A stretch of DNA of 64,000 nucleotides from Erinaceus europaeus (lineage: Eukaryota; Chordata; Mammalia; Eulipotyphla; Erinaceidae). Under the pieces are notes generated by a model that ran no database searches, was not told the origin of the DNA, and saw nothing but the letters and a program-made list of their open reading frames with translations. Of the stretch, positions 10,541 to 20,524 are shown in pieces; position 1 is the stretch's first letter, and each line of letters begins with the position of its first letter. The DNA is taken from the NCBI RefSeq assembly GCF_950295315.1, contig NC_080175.1:89242161-89306160 (forward strand). The letters are read 5' to 3'. Made by a program: the position numbers and the translations under genes.

Positions 10541-11829
10541 TGAGCATTCTGATCGAAGTGAATCCTGGGAAAAATCAAAGACACAATAACTGGGAGTAAT
10601 GCATTTGGATATTCTGACAGGTCTATTTGTATAAGAATGTGTCTTATAATGATCAGTGGTGTTACACTTAAGAGTCAACCACCGCCCAGCCCCTAGAGAC
10701 ACATTTTAAAAGCAACTCATAGGATCACAGTGTCCACATTTGTCTTATTGCTATGTTAATCGTTACTTCAGTTCAGATTATTCAATATTTTTCTCCATAA
10801 CAAATTTACTGAGTGACAGAAGAAACATTATTGAAACTCAAAAATCAAGCATAGCAACCCAGAAAATTAAACCACATTTGTGTTTTAATATACCCACCAT
10901 AAAAGACACTCCACATCCACAGTCCCTTCTCTTTCTTAAACTCAAGAGCTCCTATCATTTCACATTCTGTTTCTGTCTCTATCACATATCCAGTGAGCCG
11001 TCAGAGCTGCTAAATCAGCTATCTCTTCATACATGCCACTTAGAAGAGGCAGGCACACTCCCTTCCTGCAGTTCTTGGGCCCTGTAAATATAGAGTGAGA
11101 GCCTCTCCCTGGTCTCTCTATGCAGGAGCTCGCTGTCAGCATTTCACTGTGGTCTGACCAGCACAGGAACATGGAGCACACTGATAATAGAAAGAAAGAA
11201 ATGAGTACGCCTGTCAGACACCATTGACAAGGGCTGTCACTCCCAGCAGGCTATGACTTGGGTCACAACCAAACACAGCATGCCATAGGCCCAATCTACT
11301 TCTATGAAATGTGATATTTTCCAGGAAGATTCATTGTATACATTTAAATCAGGTTGTAATTCTCACTGGAGCATACGAGTCTAGTTAAGAATAGTATTTT
11401 CACCATTCCTTTAAAATGTATGAGGTTATGCGAAAGGTTTGCCTATAACAATGGTTATGAGGTGACCTGTGGTCAGAATTGCATTCTGCAAGGTTGAATA
11501 CTGATTTCTAAAAATATTGTTTTACCTTGACATTTACTAAATTTAAAGTAATATGTGAAAATGTAGGTCTCCTCCTCATTTCAACATTTCATATGTCTCT
11601 ACACTGGACTTTCTTGAAATGATTTTTGATTCATTGATATCTAAAGCTGGTAGATATACACAGTTTCCATAAACTCTAGATTAGGGTTTAAGGGCACATA
11701 AAATATAAACCAGAAAAAGATAAATGATATTTAACAAACTAACTCTTTCAAAGATATGGAAATGAGACTAGCTTTAATTCACATTGTTTGTTAACCCAGG
11801 GAAAATGTAGACTTAAAACTGTTTTTCAC
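10541..11829. other. Unique DNA, nothing recognised
   Basis: No reading frame with recognisable content. A less AT-rich island at about 11030-11180 (AGAAGAGGCAGGCACACTCC) is not a repeat I recognise. Confidence 0.5.
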
Positions 11830-12018
11830 GCATCCACTTTCTGAATCCCACAATGACCTTGGGTGCAAACTCCCAGAGGGATACAGAATAGGAAAGCTAT
11901 CAGGGGAGGGGATGGATACAGAGTTCTGGTGGTGGGAACGGTGTGAAGTTGCACCCCTCTTATCCTATGGTTTTGTTAATGTCTCCTTTTTAAATAAATG
12001 AAAATAAATTAAAAAAAA
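11830..12018 (+). mobile_element. 5'-truncated L1 tail, plus strand
   Basis: Holds AACTCCCAGAGGGATACAGA, AAAGCTATCAGGGGAGGGGA and TATCCTATGGTTTTGTTAAT before an A-rich end, the last part of the long L1 3' UTR. It is flanked by a 10-bp duplication TGTTTTTCAC at 11820-11829 and 12019-12028. Confidence 0.9.
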
Positions 12019-12229
12019 TGTTTTTCACTAGGCTAATCCACCACATGATTTTCCATGTACTTTAGTACAAGGTAAATGGAAGGCAGAATTTGTGAAGATT
12101 AATTTACATACTGAGTTCTCTTCATGTAGAGAAATAGTCCTGCTATGTTTAACTTTATATTCATTTATGTAATAAGTATGCTTTTACATATTAAGCATAT
12201 TTATCTTTTTTCTCTCACCTTCTCTTTTT

Positions 12230-12410
12230 ATTTTTTAAAATATGTTCTCTATTTTATTTTTGAGAGAGATTCTGGGAGAGAGAAACACAGAGAGAAGCAC
12301 CAGAGCACTGCTCAGCTCTGGCTTATGGTGGTGTGGGAGATTGAACCTGGGACTTTAGAGCCTTAGAGTCCATTTGCATAACCTTTATGCTATCTACCCT
12401 GTCCCCCATT
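12230..12410 (-). mobile_element. SINE type C, minus strand
   Basis: CACCAGAGCACTGCTCAGCT, GGTGTGGGAGATTGAACCTG and TTTGCATAACCTTTATGCTA are the reverse complement of type C. The left end is T-rich (its A-tail). Confidence 0.85.
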
Positions 12411-12429
12411 TTTTCTTCTTCTTTTTAAA

Positions 12430-12706
12430 TTTTTTAATATTTATTTATTTATTTCCATTTTGTTGCCCTTGTTTTTTAAGTTATTGTTGTTGTCATTGAT
12501 GTTGTCATTGTTGGATAGGACAGAGAGAAATGGAGAGAGGAGGGGAAGACAAAGAGGGGGAGAGAAAGACACCTGCAGACCTGCTTCACCGCTTGTGAAG
12601 CGACTCCCCTACAGGTGGGGAGCCGGGGACTCGAACCAGGATCCTTACTCGGGGCCTTGTGCTTTGCACCACCTGTGCTTAACCCGATGCACTACCACCC
12701 AACTCC
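12430..12706 (-). mobile_element. SINE type A, minus strand
   Basis: TTATTTATTTATTTCC, TTGTTGTTGTCATTGATG, GGACAGAGAGAAATGGAGAG, ACACCTGCAGACCTGCTTCA and a head ending GCACTACCACCCAACTCC. On the plus strand the B box appears as CTCGAACC. Well preserved. Confidence 0.9.
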
Positions 12707-12920
12707 TCTCCCCCCTTTTTTTTTTTAACAACACTGTGGCTCAACTCTAGTGTATGAGAGTAATGGGAGTAATGGGGGCTAACAGGACCTTTTACTGGTC
12801 CTCACCCCAGCTGAACATGTTTCTATAGGAGTCTTGAACATGTTTCTTTCTCTCTCTCTCTCTCACTCTCATAAGATTTATTTATTTAAGATTTATTTAT
12901 TTATCTACTTACTTATATGT

Positions 12921-13230
12921 TGTAAATGATGCCCGATTAAAATTAGTTGTGAAGGCAAAAAATAAGGAGTTGAAGCAAGGCATTTATTCTTTTGCAAAAG
13001 GGCACGCCACCAACAGTGGCCTTCAGGCAGCAGCTCACCCTTTTCAGCCTTTTCCCACCTTTTATACCTGAAGCAGAACTGACTCCTCCACCCCTGGGCT
13101 GGGCTTCAGAGCTCACAATCTCCCCGTTGCCTAAATAAGGAGAGGAGGAAGAAAGTCTGAGGGTCTCTGCTGGAGGACTAGCAAGCACTGCAAGGAGCTG
13201 ACCTACAGAATACAAAACTACTGGCCACAG
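12921..13230 (-). mobile_element. Probable LTR, about 310 bp
   Basis: On the minus strand it begins TGTGGCCAGTAG and ends ATCATTTACA, so it is bounded by TG..CA. It has a TATA box (GGTATAAAAGG, plus-strand 13060-13069) and an AATAAA signal (12983-12988) about 75 bp further on, the layout of U3, R and U5. No matching flanking duplication was found and no second copy is in the window, so it could be a solo LTR with decayed flanks or a non-LTR promoter fragment. The internal open frame on the minus strand is not a gene. Confidence 0.55.
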
Positions 13231-13324
13231 GTGGTCATAGATAACTATTTATAAAAATAATTTTTCTACTAAACAGTTGTTCTATTCATGTTTTTTTGAT
13301 GAGAAGACCTACCCTTTTCTCACA

Positions 13325-13440
13325 TTATAGAAAACAGAACCAAAGCATCTCTCTGGCACATCTGATGCCAGGAATCTAATGCAGGACTACAAGCTTAAGA
13401 GCCCAGGGCTGTTTTCTTTATATATCCTCCTGGGTCATGT
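13325..13440 (-). mobile_element. Diverged SINE relic, minus strand
   Basis: GAACCAAAGCATCTCTCTGG, CTGATGCCAGGAATCTAATG and TATATATCCTCCTGGGTC resemble the reverse complement of a type C or D head and B-box region. Old copy. Confidence 0.5.
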
Positions 13441-13587
13441 GATCATGTTCCTTATAAAAGAAAAATGAATATTTAATATTGAGTAGATTGTATAGTTCAG
13501 AAATTTATTTAGCTCATTAAAATGTGATTTATACAGAGAAGAAAACAGTTTAGACCTGAATCACTAGTACTTTTTAATTTTAAAGTT

Positions 13588-13868
13588 TTACTTTTAATTT
13601 TTTTTTTTTTTTATTACCAGCAGTGTTATCACTGGGGCTCCTACCAGCATGATGATTCCACTGCTCCCAGCAGCAATTTTTCCTCCTTTTATCTTTTATC
13701 TGATAAGACAGAGGAAAATTGAGGGGGGAGTAGTAGAGAAGGGAGAATAGACACCTACACAATCGTTTCATGACTCATGAAGATTTCTTCCTCCATATGG
13801 GTACTGGGAACTTGAGCCAAGGTTGTTGTATGTTATAGCATGTCTGTGGTTCACTTCCTTCAGGTCCT
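13588..13868 (-). mobile_element. SINE type A, minus strand, diverged
   Basis: T-run, GTGTTATCACTGGGGCTCC (3' module), GATAAGACAGAGGAAAATTG, ACACCTACACAATCGTTTCA and a degraded head. Both modules present. Confidence 0.8.
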
Positions 13869-14090
13869 TTTTAATCAATGATTCAAGTTCATTCTCTGGA
13901 TTTTGTGTTATCTAAGTATTTTGGAAGACATTTTAACTCACTAGAAAGGTCCTGATATGGGCATTTCCTCTGTGATGTTTTATCTAAGAAGTATGACCAC
14001 CATGTTGTTCAGGAAAAAAGGTCATCATGTAATAGATGATGTCTTATTGCAAATTCCGTAGGACCGTACATGGGAATATCATTAGATTCT

Positions 14091-14456
14091 TTATTTATTT
14101 TTTATTTTTGATCCTCCAGGGTTATTGCTGAGCTCGGTGCCTGCACCATGAATCCACCACTCCTGGAGGCCATTTTTCCCCCTTTTTGTTGCCCTAGTTG
14201 TTGCAGCCTCATTGCAGTTATTATTGCCGTTGTTGACGTTGCTTTGTTGTTGGATAGGACAGAGAGAAATGGAGAGAGGAGGGGAAGACAGAGAGAGAGA
14301 GGGGGAGAGAAAGATAGACACCTGCAGACCTTCTTCACCGCCTGTGAAGCGACTCCCCTGCAGGTGGGGAGCCGGGGGCTCAAACTGGGATCCTTACGCC
14401 GATCCCTGTGCTTTGCGCCACGTGCGCTTAACCCACTGCGCCACCGCCCGACCCCT
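14091..14456 (-). mobile_element. SINE type A, long form, minus strand
   Basis: The best full copy of the long form, about 365 bp. From the right end in sense: GGGTCGGGCGGTGGCGCAGT head, B-box region GTTTGAGCCCC, body, CT-rich stretch, CAA-rich middle, then the 3' module CCTCCAGGAGTGGTGGATTC and GAGCTCAGCAATAACCCTGG. It shows that type A has an optional 3' module missing from the short copies. Confidence 0.9.
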
Positions 14457-14659
14457 CTCTATATTTTTTGATCCAGTTCAATTTCCTGTTTTCACTAAAT
14501 TTATCTAGAGTGTCACTGTAAATATACTTGCTTGCATATGTCTAATAAAAATAATTGAGATATCTGCCAAGATGTTAAAATCACTAAGAGAAAAATTACT
14601 TCAAATATGGATCTAAGATATAATTATAGGATATCAATTGAGGGTTATTGAAAATATAC

Positions 14660-14805
14660 TGGGCCCGTTCTTGGCTCACCTTGTAGTGCAAGCATACTTC
14701 TTGGGTTCAAGCCCATAGTCTCCAAATGCAAGGTTATCAGGTGTCTTTCTCTCTACCTCTACCTCTCAATCTTTCTCTGTCTCTCATTTTTACATCAAAA
14801 CATGG
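14660..14805 (+). mobile_element. Diverged SINE, plus strand
   Basis: GTTCTTGGCTCACCTTGTAG, a B-box-like GGGTTCAAGCCC and a CT-rich end. Type uncertain (B or D). Confidence 0.55.
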
Positions 14806-15119
14806 AAATGTAGAATCGTTAAAGCATAAGTTCCTATAATAACTCTGGTGGCAAAAAAAATAATTTAATTAATAGATTATATAATTTAAATTGAAGGTAG
14901 CTTGTGAAATAAAATACATATCTTAACTTAGATCTAAGTGATGCCATTATTCAAACTTTTAACTACTCATGTAAAGTTTACCAAAGCTCAAACTATTAAA
15001 TATGTAGTAGAAATTCTTCAGTATGACAGAATTGAAATTTATAATATATGTACAGTACACAAAATTTGGCTAAAATAAGACACCATAAAATTGGTAACAA
15101 AATGAATTAGAAAAAAATT
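14806..15119. other. AT-rich DNA, nothing recognised
   Basis: No feature seen. Confidence 0.5.
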
Positions 15120-15684
15120 ATAGAGAGAGTGTCTAGCATCTGTGTTTCTCTCCACTCCTCTCCTCTCCTGGGTCAACTATGAATATCAAAAGAGGTCACC
15201 TGGGACTGCAGAAAGGCAGGACTAGAGCATTTCCCACCCAATCACCAGTAATTGCAAACACATGTGGCTCCTGGACAGAGAAGAGCCTAAGAAGAGACTG
15301 AGTGGCTGGCAACAGTCTGGCAGTTTACCAGTGGAGACACCAACTCCAGTCTGTTCTACAAATGAAAAGACTGCTGAAGGGAGGAGAGGACTCTCCTAAG
15401 ACTCATCAAATGCAACTGTGAGTCTCTATTACTACTGCCCTCAGAAGCTGGAGCAGCAAGGTGAAGGCCCTGTGCTGACATCTGGAAACAGAGAACTGAC
15501 CAGGATACTAGGAGAAGAGATACACCTCAGTGGCCTAGCAGTGGGGCTGTACAGTGGGAGCCTTTCCACATTGTTCTCCTGATGAGAACATGGCCAACAA
15601 TTGTCTCAGAACCTACAAACTATAAAAGGGACTTGTTTAGAAACTCACAGGGCCCAAGAGTGCTGGCTGGCTTGGCAGAGAAGC

Positions 15685-15767
15685 TGAATTGAGCCCGGGG
15701 ATTTGGATCCTTGGGGTGTGAGAGTCTCTTTGTATAACCACTGTGATATCTCTCCCCCACCCTGCTT
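15685..15767 (-). mobile_element. SINE type C fragment, minus strand
   Basis: ATTTGGATCCTTGGGGTGTG, AGAGTCTCTTTGTATAACCA and CTGTGATATCTCTCCCCC match the reverse complement of a type C head, inside the L1 5' UTR. Confidence 0.65.
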
Positions 15768-16059
15768 AATCTCTTGGTAAGGAGTGAGTGATTAAGCTAA
15801 GAAGCCTACTTATAGATTAAAAGCTCTCAGGCTCCCATAGCCCCAAGAAGAAAAATAACAAAAGAGGATTTAACAGCCACTATGCTCCAACTCAGGGAAT
15901 GAAACAACTGTTAATTTCCACAACTGTGAACTCTTTAATACCTTACTTAAACACAATTCAATCCAGGAAAGAGTAATCAGTAATTTGAAAAATACTGAGA
16001 GAGGGGTCTCATAACATACTATATGGGAGGGTTAAACCAACAAGAAGAAATATTGGAGA

Positions 16060-16970
16060 AATGAATCAGGACAAGAGTCCAGCTAAAAGTCCCCCAAAGG
16101 TTGAACCACAACATAGTGAGGTCAACATCCAAACATTAGTTAAGGAAACAGTCACAACAGTGCATAAAGTGTTTGAAAGAATTGTCATCAGAAATGCAGA
16201 AACAACAAATGAGACTGAAAGAAAACATTAATTTTAAGATTATTAGAGAGCTGAAAGCTGAAATAGCTGAGCTAAGAACACAACTAGCTGAACAAGCTAA
16301 AACAGTATCAGGGCAGGGTAACAAAATAAATGAATTTCAGAAAACATTAGAGGGGGGAGAGAATAGAATAAATGAGGCTGAAGACAGAATTATCAAGATC
16401 GAGGGCAAATTAGAGACAACTAGAAAATAAGTAAGAGATACTGAAAACAACAACAGAGACCTATGGGATGACTTCTAAAGAAATAATATATGCATTATTG
16501 GCTTACCAGAGGAAGAAAGAGAGGGAGGGGAAGAAAGCACTCTTCAAGACATAATAGCTGAAAACTTCTCTAGTTTAGACAACATAAAAGACATAAAGGT
16601 TCAAGAATTCCAGAGTGTCACAAACAGAATTAACCCAGATTTAAAGATACCAAGACATATCATATTTAGAATAGAAAGTAATAAGAATAAAGAAAGGATC
16701 CTGAAGGCTATAAGATAAATAACCAAACTCACCTACAGAGGAAAATCCATACGATTAGCAGCAGACTTATCCACACAAATATTACAGGCCAGAAGAGAAT
16801 GGCAAGATATCTACAGAGTGTACTAAATGAGAAAGGCTACTATATCCTGCTAGACTGTCATTCAGACTAGATGGAGGCATAAAAACCTTCTCAGACAAGC
16901 AACAGTTGAAAGAATCAACTATCACCAAGCCTGCCCTGAAAGAAATTCTGAAAGGTCTACAATAAACAGA
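16060..16970 (+). pseudogene. L1 ORF1 relic
   Basis: ORF1 encodes the RNA-binding chaperone of the L1 ribonucleoprotein. The frame starts MNQDKSPAKSPPK near 16060 and runs into a coiled-coil region (IRELKAEIAELRTQLAEQAK, 16230-16300). The conserved middle follows as IGLPEEERE (about 16500) and a C-terminal stretch containing ARREWQDI (about 16790). Internal stops and frameshifts (for example TAA at about 16428) break the protein. The layout matches intact mammalian ORF1, so nothing large is missing. Confidence 0.85.
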
Positions 16971-17279
16971 CCACCATAAATATGCCATATATCACAACAC
17001 TCTAAAATTCTACAAGAATGGCATTAAAATATCTCCAGTATTTGATATCAATAAATGTCAATGGCCTGACTTAACCTATTAAATGGCACAGAATAGGAAG
17101 ATGGATCAGAAAACACAACCCAACAATATGTTGTCTACAGGAAACCTATCTAACTCAAACAAGACAAATACAGACTCAAAGTGAAAGGATGGAAAACTAT
17201 CATACAAGCCAATGGCCCACAAAAAGGGCAGGGAAAGCTGTTGTCATATCTGACACAATAGAATTTAAAATAAATAAAA

Positions 17280-17636
17280 TTGGGGGTTGTGTGGTGGTAT
17301 AGCCAGTTAAGCGCACATGGTGAAAAGAGCAAGGACCATTGCAAGGATCCTGGTTCAAGCCCCCAGATCCCCAACTGCAGGGGAGTTGTTTCACAGGTGG
17401 TGAAGCAGGTCTGTTTGTCTTTCTCTCCCTCTCTCTGATTTCCCTCCTCTCTCCATTTCTCTCTGTCCTATCCAACAATGACATCAGTAACAAAAGTAAT
17501 AATAATAACCACAACAATGATAAAATAACAAGGGTAACAAAAAGGAAAAAATAGCCTCCAGGAGTAGTGGATTCATGGTGCATGCAGCAAGCCACAGCAA
17601 TAACCCCAGAGGTCAAATAAATAAAGAAAGAAAAGA
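17280..17636 (+). mobile_element. SINE type A, long form, in L1 ORF2
   Basis: GGGGTTGTGTGGTGGTATAG head, GGTTCAAGCCCC B box, body GTGAAGCAGGTCTGTTTGTC, CT-rich stretch, ATAATAATAACCACAACAAT, then the 3' module CTCCAGGAGTAGTGGATTCA. It splits the endonuclease part of the old L1 ORF2. Confidence 0.88.
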
Positions 17637-17930
17637 AACAAAATTTAAAAAGATAGGGATGGACATTACTTGATGTTCAGAGAATCAGTCAGTCAAGAGG
17701 ACTTTATAATTATTAATATCACAATGTTTCCTTTATATAAATAAAAAATTAAAATAAAATAATTATTAACATCTATGTACCCAATGACAGTCCATCTAAA
17801 TACATCAAACATCTACTGAAAGAGCTACAGAAATATATTAACAACAACACAGCCATAATAGGGGACTTCAACACCCCACTCTCTCAACTTGACAAATCAT
17901 CCAGGCAGAAAATCAATAAAGAAATGAGGG

Positions 17931-18219
17931 GGGAGTCGGGCTGTAGTGCAGCAGGCTAAGTGCAGGTGGCGCAAAGCACAAGGACCAGCATAAGGATCCC
18001 GGTTCGAACCCCGGCTCCCCACCTGCAGGGGAGTCGCTTCACAGGCGGTGAAGCAGGTCTGCAGGTGTCTTATCTTTCTCTCCTCCTCTCTGTCTTCCCC
18101 TCCCTCTCTCCATTTTCTCTCTGTCCTATCTAACAACAACAACAACAATAATAACTACAACAATAAAACAACAAGGGCAACAAAAGGGAATAAATTAAAT
18201 AAATTAAATAAATAAATAA
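17931..18219 (+). mobile_element. SINE type A, short form, with 13-bp TSD
   Basis: A clean copy of 289 bp: GGGAGTCGGGCTGTAGTGCA head, B box GGTTCGAACCCC, body CACCTGCAGGGGAGTCGC, CT-rich stretch, CAACAACAACAACAA, ACAAGGGCAACAAAAGGG and a TAAA-rich tail. It is flanked by a perfect 13-bp duplication AAAGAAATGAGGG at 17918-17930 and 18220-18232 inside L1 ORF2. The good B box suggests a fairly recent, pol III-competent source. Confidence 0.95.
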
Positions 18220-18365
18220 AAAGAAATGAGGGAGCTAAATGAGGAGATAAATAAACTAGAACTATTGGACATTTTCAGAATAATTCTCCCCAGTAAACTG
18301 GAACATACATTCTACTCAAGTCCATATTTGTAAAACCAGAAGATTGATATGTAGATAATAAAAGG

Positions 18366-18440
18366 ATGGGCCATAGTAGTAGGGAATGTAGGGTGCTTTG
18401 TGAGCCCTGCCAAGCTCAACCACATCTGCACAATTTCCCA
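18366..18440 (-). mobile_element. Short ERV-internal-like patch
   Basis: GCCATAGTAGTAGGGAATGT, GCTTTGTGAG and CCAAGCTCAACCACATCTGC resemble, in the same order and orientation, two separated parts of the provirus 3' non-coding region (57485-57520 and 57625-57668), with roughly 100 bp missing between. It may be a remnant of a related element. Confidence 0.4.
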
Positions 18441-18650
18441 AAATCTGTTGTCATATCTCCTCTTTCATTTATGGTCCGATTTATTTGGATCTTCTCCCTT
18501 TTTTGTTTTGTGAGTCTGGCTAAATGTTTGTCAATTTTGTTCACTCTTTAGAAGAACCAAAATTTACTTTCACTGATCTTTTGTATGGTTTTCTTATTTT
18601 CATTGTTATTGATTTCTGCCCTAACTTTAGTTATTTCTATTTTTATTTAA
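18440..18650 (-). pseudogene. Inverted L1 ORF2 segment
   Basis: The minus strand reads the ORF2 stretch between endonuclease and reverse transcriptase, with KTIQKISESKFWFF and then [11 protein letters not shown] and [10 protein letters not shown]. In L1 order this lies immediately before the segment that resumes in plus orientation at 18998 (TGEIQHIMQDFYEQLYATK). The piece has therefore been flipped in place within the old L1. Confidence 0.75.
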
Positions 18651-18997
18651 TTCCCCCCAGGGTACTTTTATTAATCCTACCAGTTAAAACCCTTGCAACA
18701 GTTGCTAAGGAAGCTTCTACCTTTCCAGCCTCTTCCATTTTTCTCTGCCCCTCTCCTATCCATGTATGGTAGTGTCAAGCCACTTCCACTGCTGTCTTGT
18801 TTCTTCCGTGTCCTGACCTGGAGAAGAGCAGATGTGCAGAACAAGAGGCTAATGCCAGCCATTGCATTTGGTGCCATGTGGCTTAACCAGATGTGCTACC
18901 ACCTGACTCTGGAAAGTTCGGATGAATAAAGATTTGAATTATGCTGCTGCTACAAACTTAGTCCCTGGGTCATCTCTCTCGCATCTGAACCTAGCCT
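18651..18997 (+). mobile_element. 5'-truncated LTR, same family as 43996-44502
   Basis: Shares with the LTR at 44.0-44.5 kb ACAGTTGCTAAGGAAGCTTC, GAAGAGCAGATGTGCAG, GCCATGTGGCTTAACCAG and GTCCCTGGGTCATCTCTC in the same order. It has an AATAAA signal at about 18925. The first ~150 bp of the LTR are missing. It lies between displaced pieces of L1 ORF2. Confidence 0.8.
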
Positions 18998-19801
18998 TAC
19001 AAAGAGACACTGGAGAAATTCAACATATTATGCAAGACTTCTATGAACAACTATATGCCACCAAGCTAGAGAACCTGGAAGAAATGGACGATTTCCTAGA
19101 TAGCTATGAACTTCCAAAATTAAATAAAGAGGAACTAGATAATATGAATATGATTAATATGCCCATCAAAGCAAAAGAAATTCAAACAACTATCAAAAAA
19201 CTTCCCAAGAATAAAAGTCCTGTCCAGAGGGTTTTATGAATGAATGAATAAAACCTTCAAAGAAGAATTAATACCTCTACTTTTAAAAGTCTTCCAGAAG
19301 ACTGAAGACACAAGAATAAACCCAGCTTCCATGAAGCCAATATCACTCTGATACTAAAAGTTGACAGGGACACAACCAAAAGGGAAAACTATAGACCGAT
19401 ATCACTGATGAACATAGATGCTAAAATAATGATCAGAATTCTAGCCAACCAAATACAGCAGTATATTAAAAATATTGTTCATCTTGACAAGGTTGGGTTT
19501 TTCCCAGGGATGCAAGGTTGATTTAATATACATAAATAAATCAACGTGAACTACCACATCAATAAAAGCAATACCGAAAACCACATGGTTATTTGAATAG
19601 ATGCAGAGAAAACCTTTGACAAAATCCAACATCTCTTTATGATCAAAACACTAAAAAAATGGGAATAGATGGAAAATTCCTCAAGATAGTGAAGTCTATG
19701 TTTAGGAAACCTACAACCAACAACATACTCAATGGAGAAAAACTAGAAGCATTTCCCCTCTGACCAGTTACTAGACAGGGTTGCCCACTATCACCATTAT
19801 T
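18998..19801 (+). pseudogene. L1 ORF2 relic, RT N-terminal part
   Basis: Begins TGEIQHIMQDFYEQLYATKL, then LPKLNKEELDNMN and LPKNKSP. Frameshifted frames then hold [14 protein letters not shown] (about 19385), the Asp region IDAEKTFDKIQH (about 19600) and [10 protein letters not shown] (about 19775). These are the conserved blocks of a non-LTR reverse transcriptase. Several stops make it dead. Confidence 0.85.
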
Positions 19802-20524
19802 TTTTTTAATTGTTTTTTATTTATAAAAAGGAGACACTGACAAAACCATAGGATAGAGGGGTATAACACACAGTTCCCACCACCAGATTTCCATATCCCA
19901 TCCCCTCCCCTGATAGCTTTCCTATTCTTTATCCCTCTGGGAGTATGGTTCCAAGGTCATTGTGTGATGCAGAAGGTGGAATGTCTGGTTTCTGTAATTT
20001 TTTCCCACTGAACATGGACTTTGACTGATTGATCCATACGTCCTCCCAGCTTGCCTCTATCTTTCCCTAGTAGGGTGGGGCTCTGGAGAAGTGGAGCTCC
20101 AGGAGATATTGGTGGGGTTGTCTGTCCAGGGAAGTCTGGTTGGCATCATGCTAGCATGTGGAACCTGGTGCTTGAAATCAGATTTAGCATACAAAGCCAA
20201 ACAAATTGTTGAACAAACATGAACCTAGAGGCTGGAATAGTGAAGATGAAGAGTTGGGGGTGTCCTTAATTTTGTAGATAGATAGTAGGAATATTTTAGT
20301 TATATTCCAATGGGCCAGTGGCTATACTATTTTTTTTTCTTTCTCTGATCCTGAAATCTGATATGCAGATGAATCCAAGTTGTTGTCGGGGGAGATGATG
20401 TCATGGCTGGAAAAGGAACAGAAAGCTAGATCTGGGAAGAGAGCATCTCCCTAATATTGGAAAGGGGTATAAACAGTGTTGACTGTAACCTACATTGATT
20501 TGATTTGGTGGGGCCCATATTACA
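19802..20524 (-). mobile_element. 5'-truncated L1 tail nested in old L1
   Basis: T-run, TATAAAAAGGAGACACTGAC, CACAGTTCCCACCACCAG and CTCTGGGAGTATGGTTCC are the reverse complement of the long L1 3' UTR. It interrupts ORF2 between CCATTATT and TTGAATAATAGTTCTTGCC. A short ATTATT repeat at both junctions is a probable remnant of the target duplication. Confidence 0.88.

Noticed and set aside
17931..18219. tRNA-like head with a perfect B box, possible tRNA gene
   Set aside because: The same unit recurs many times with SINE body and tail; no cloverleaf with paired acceptor ends. It is a SINE promoter.
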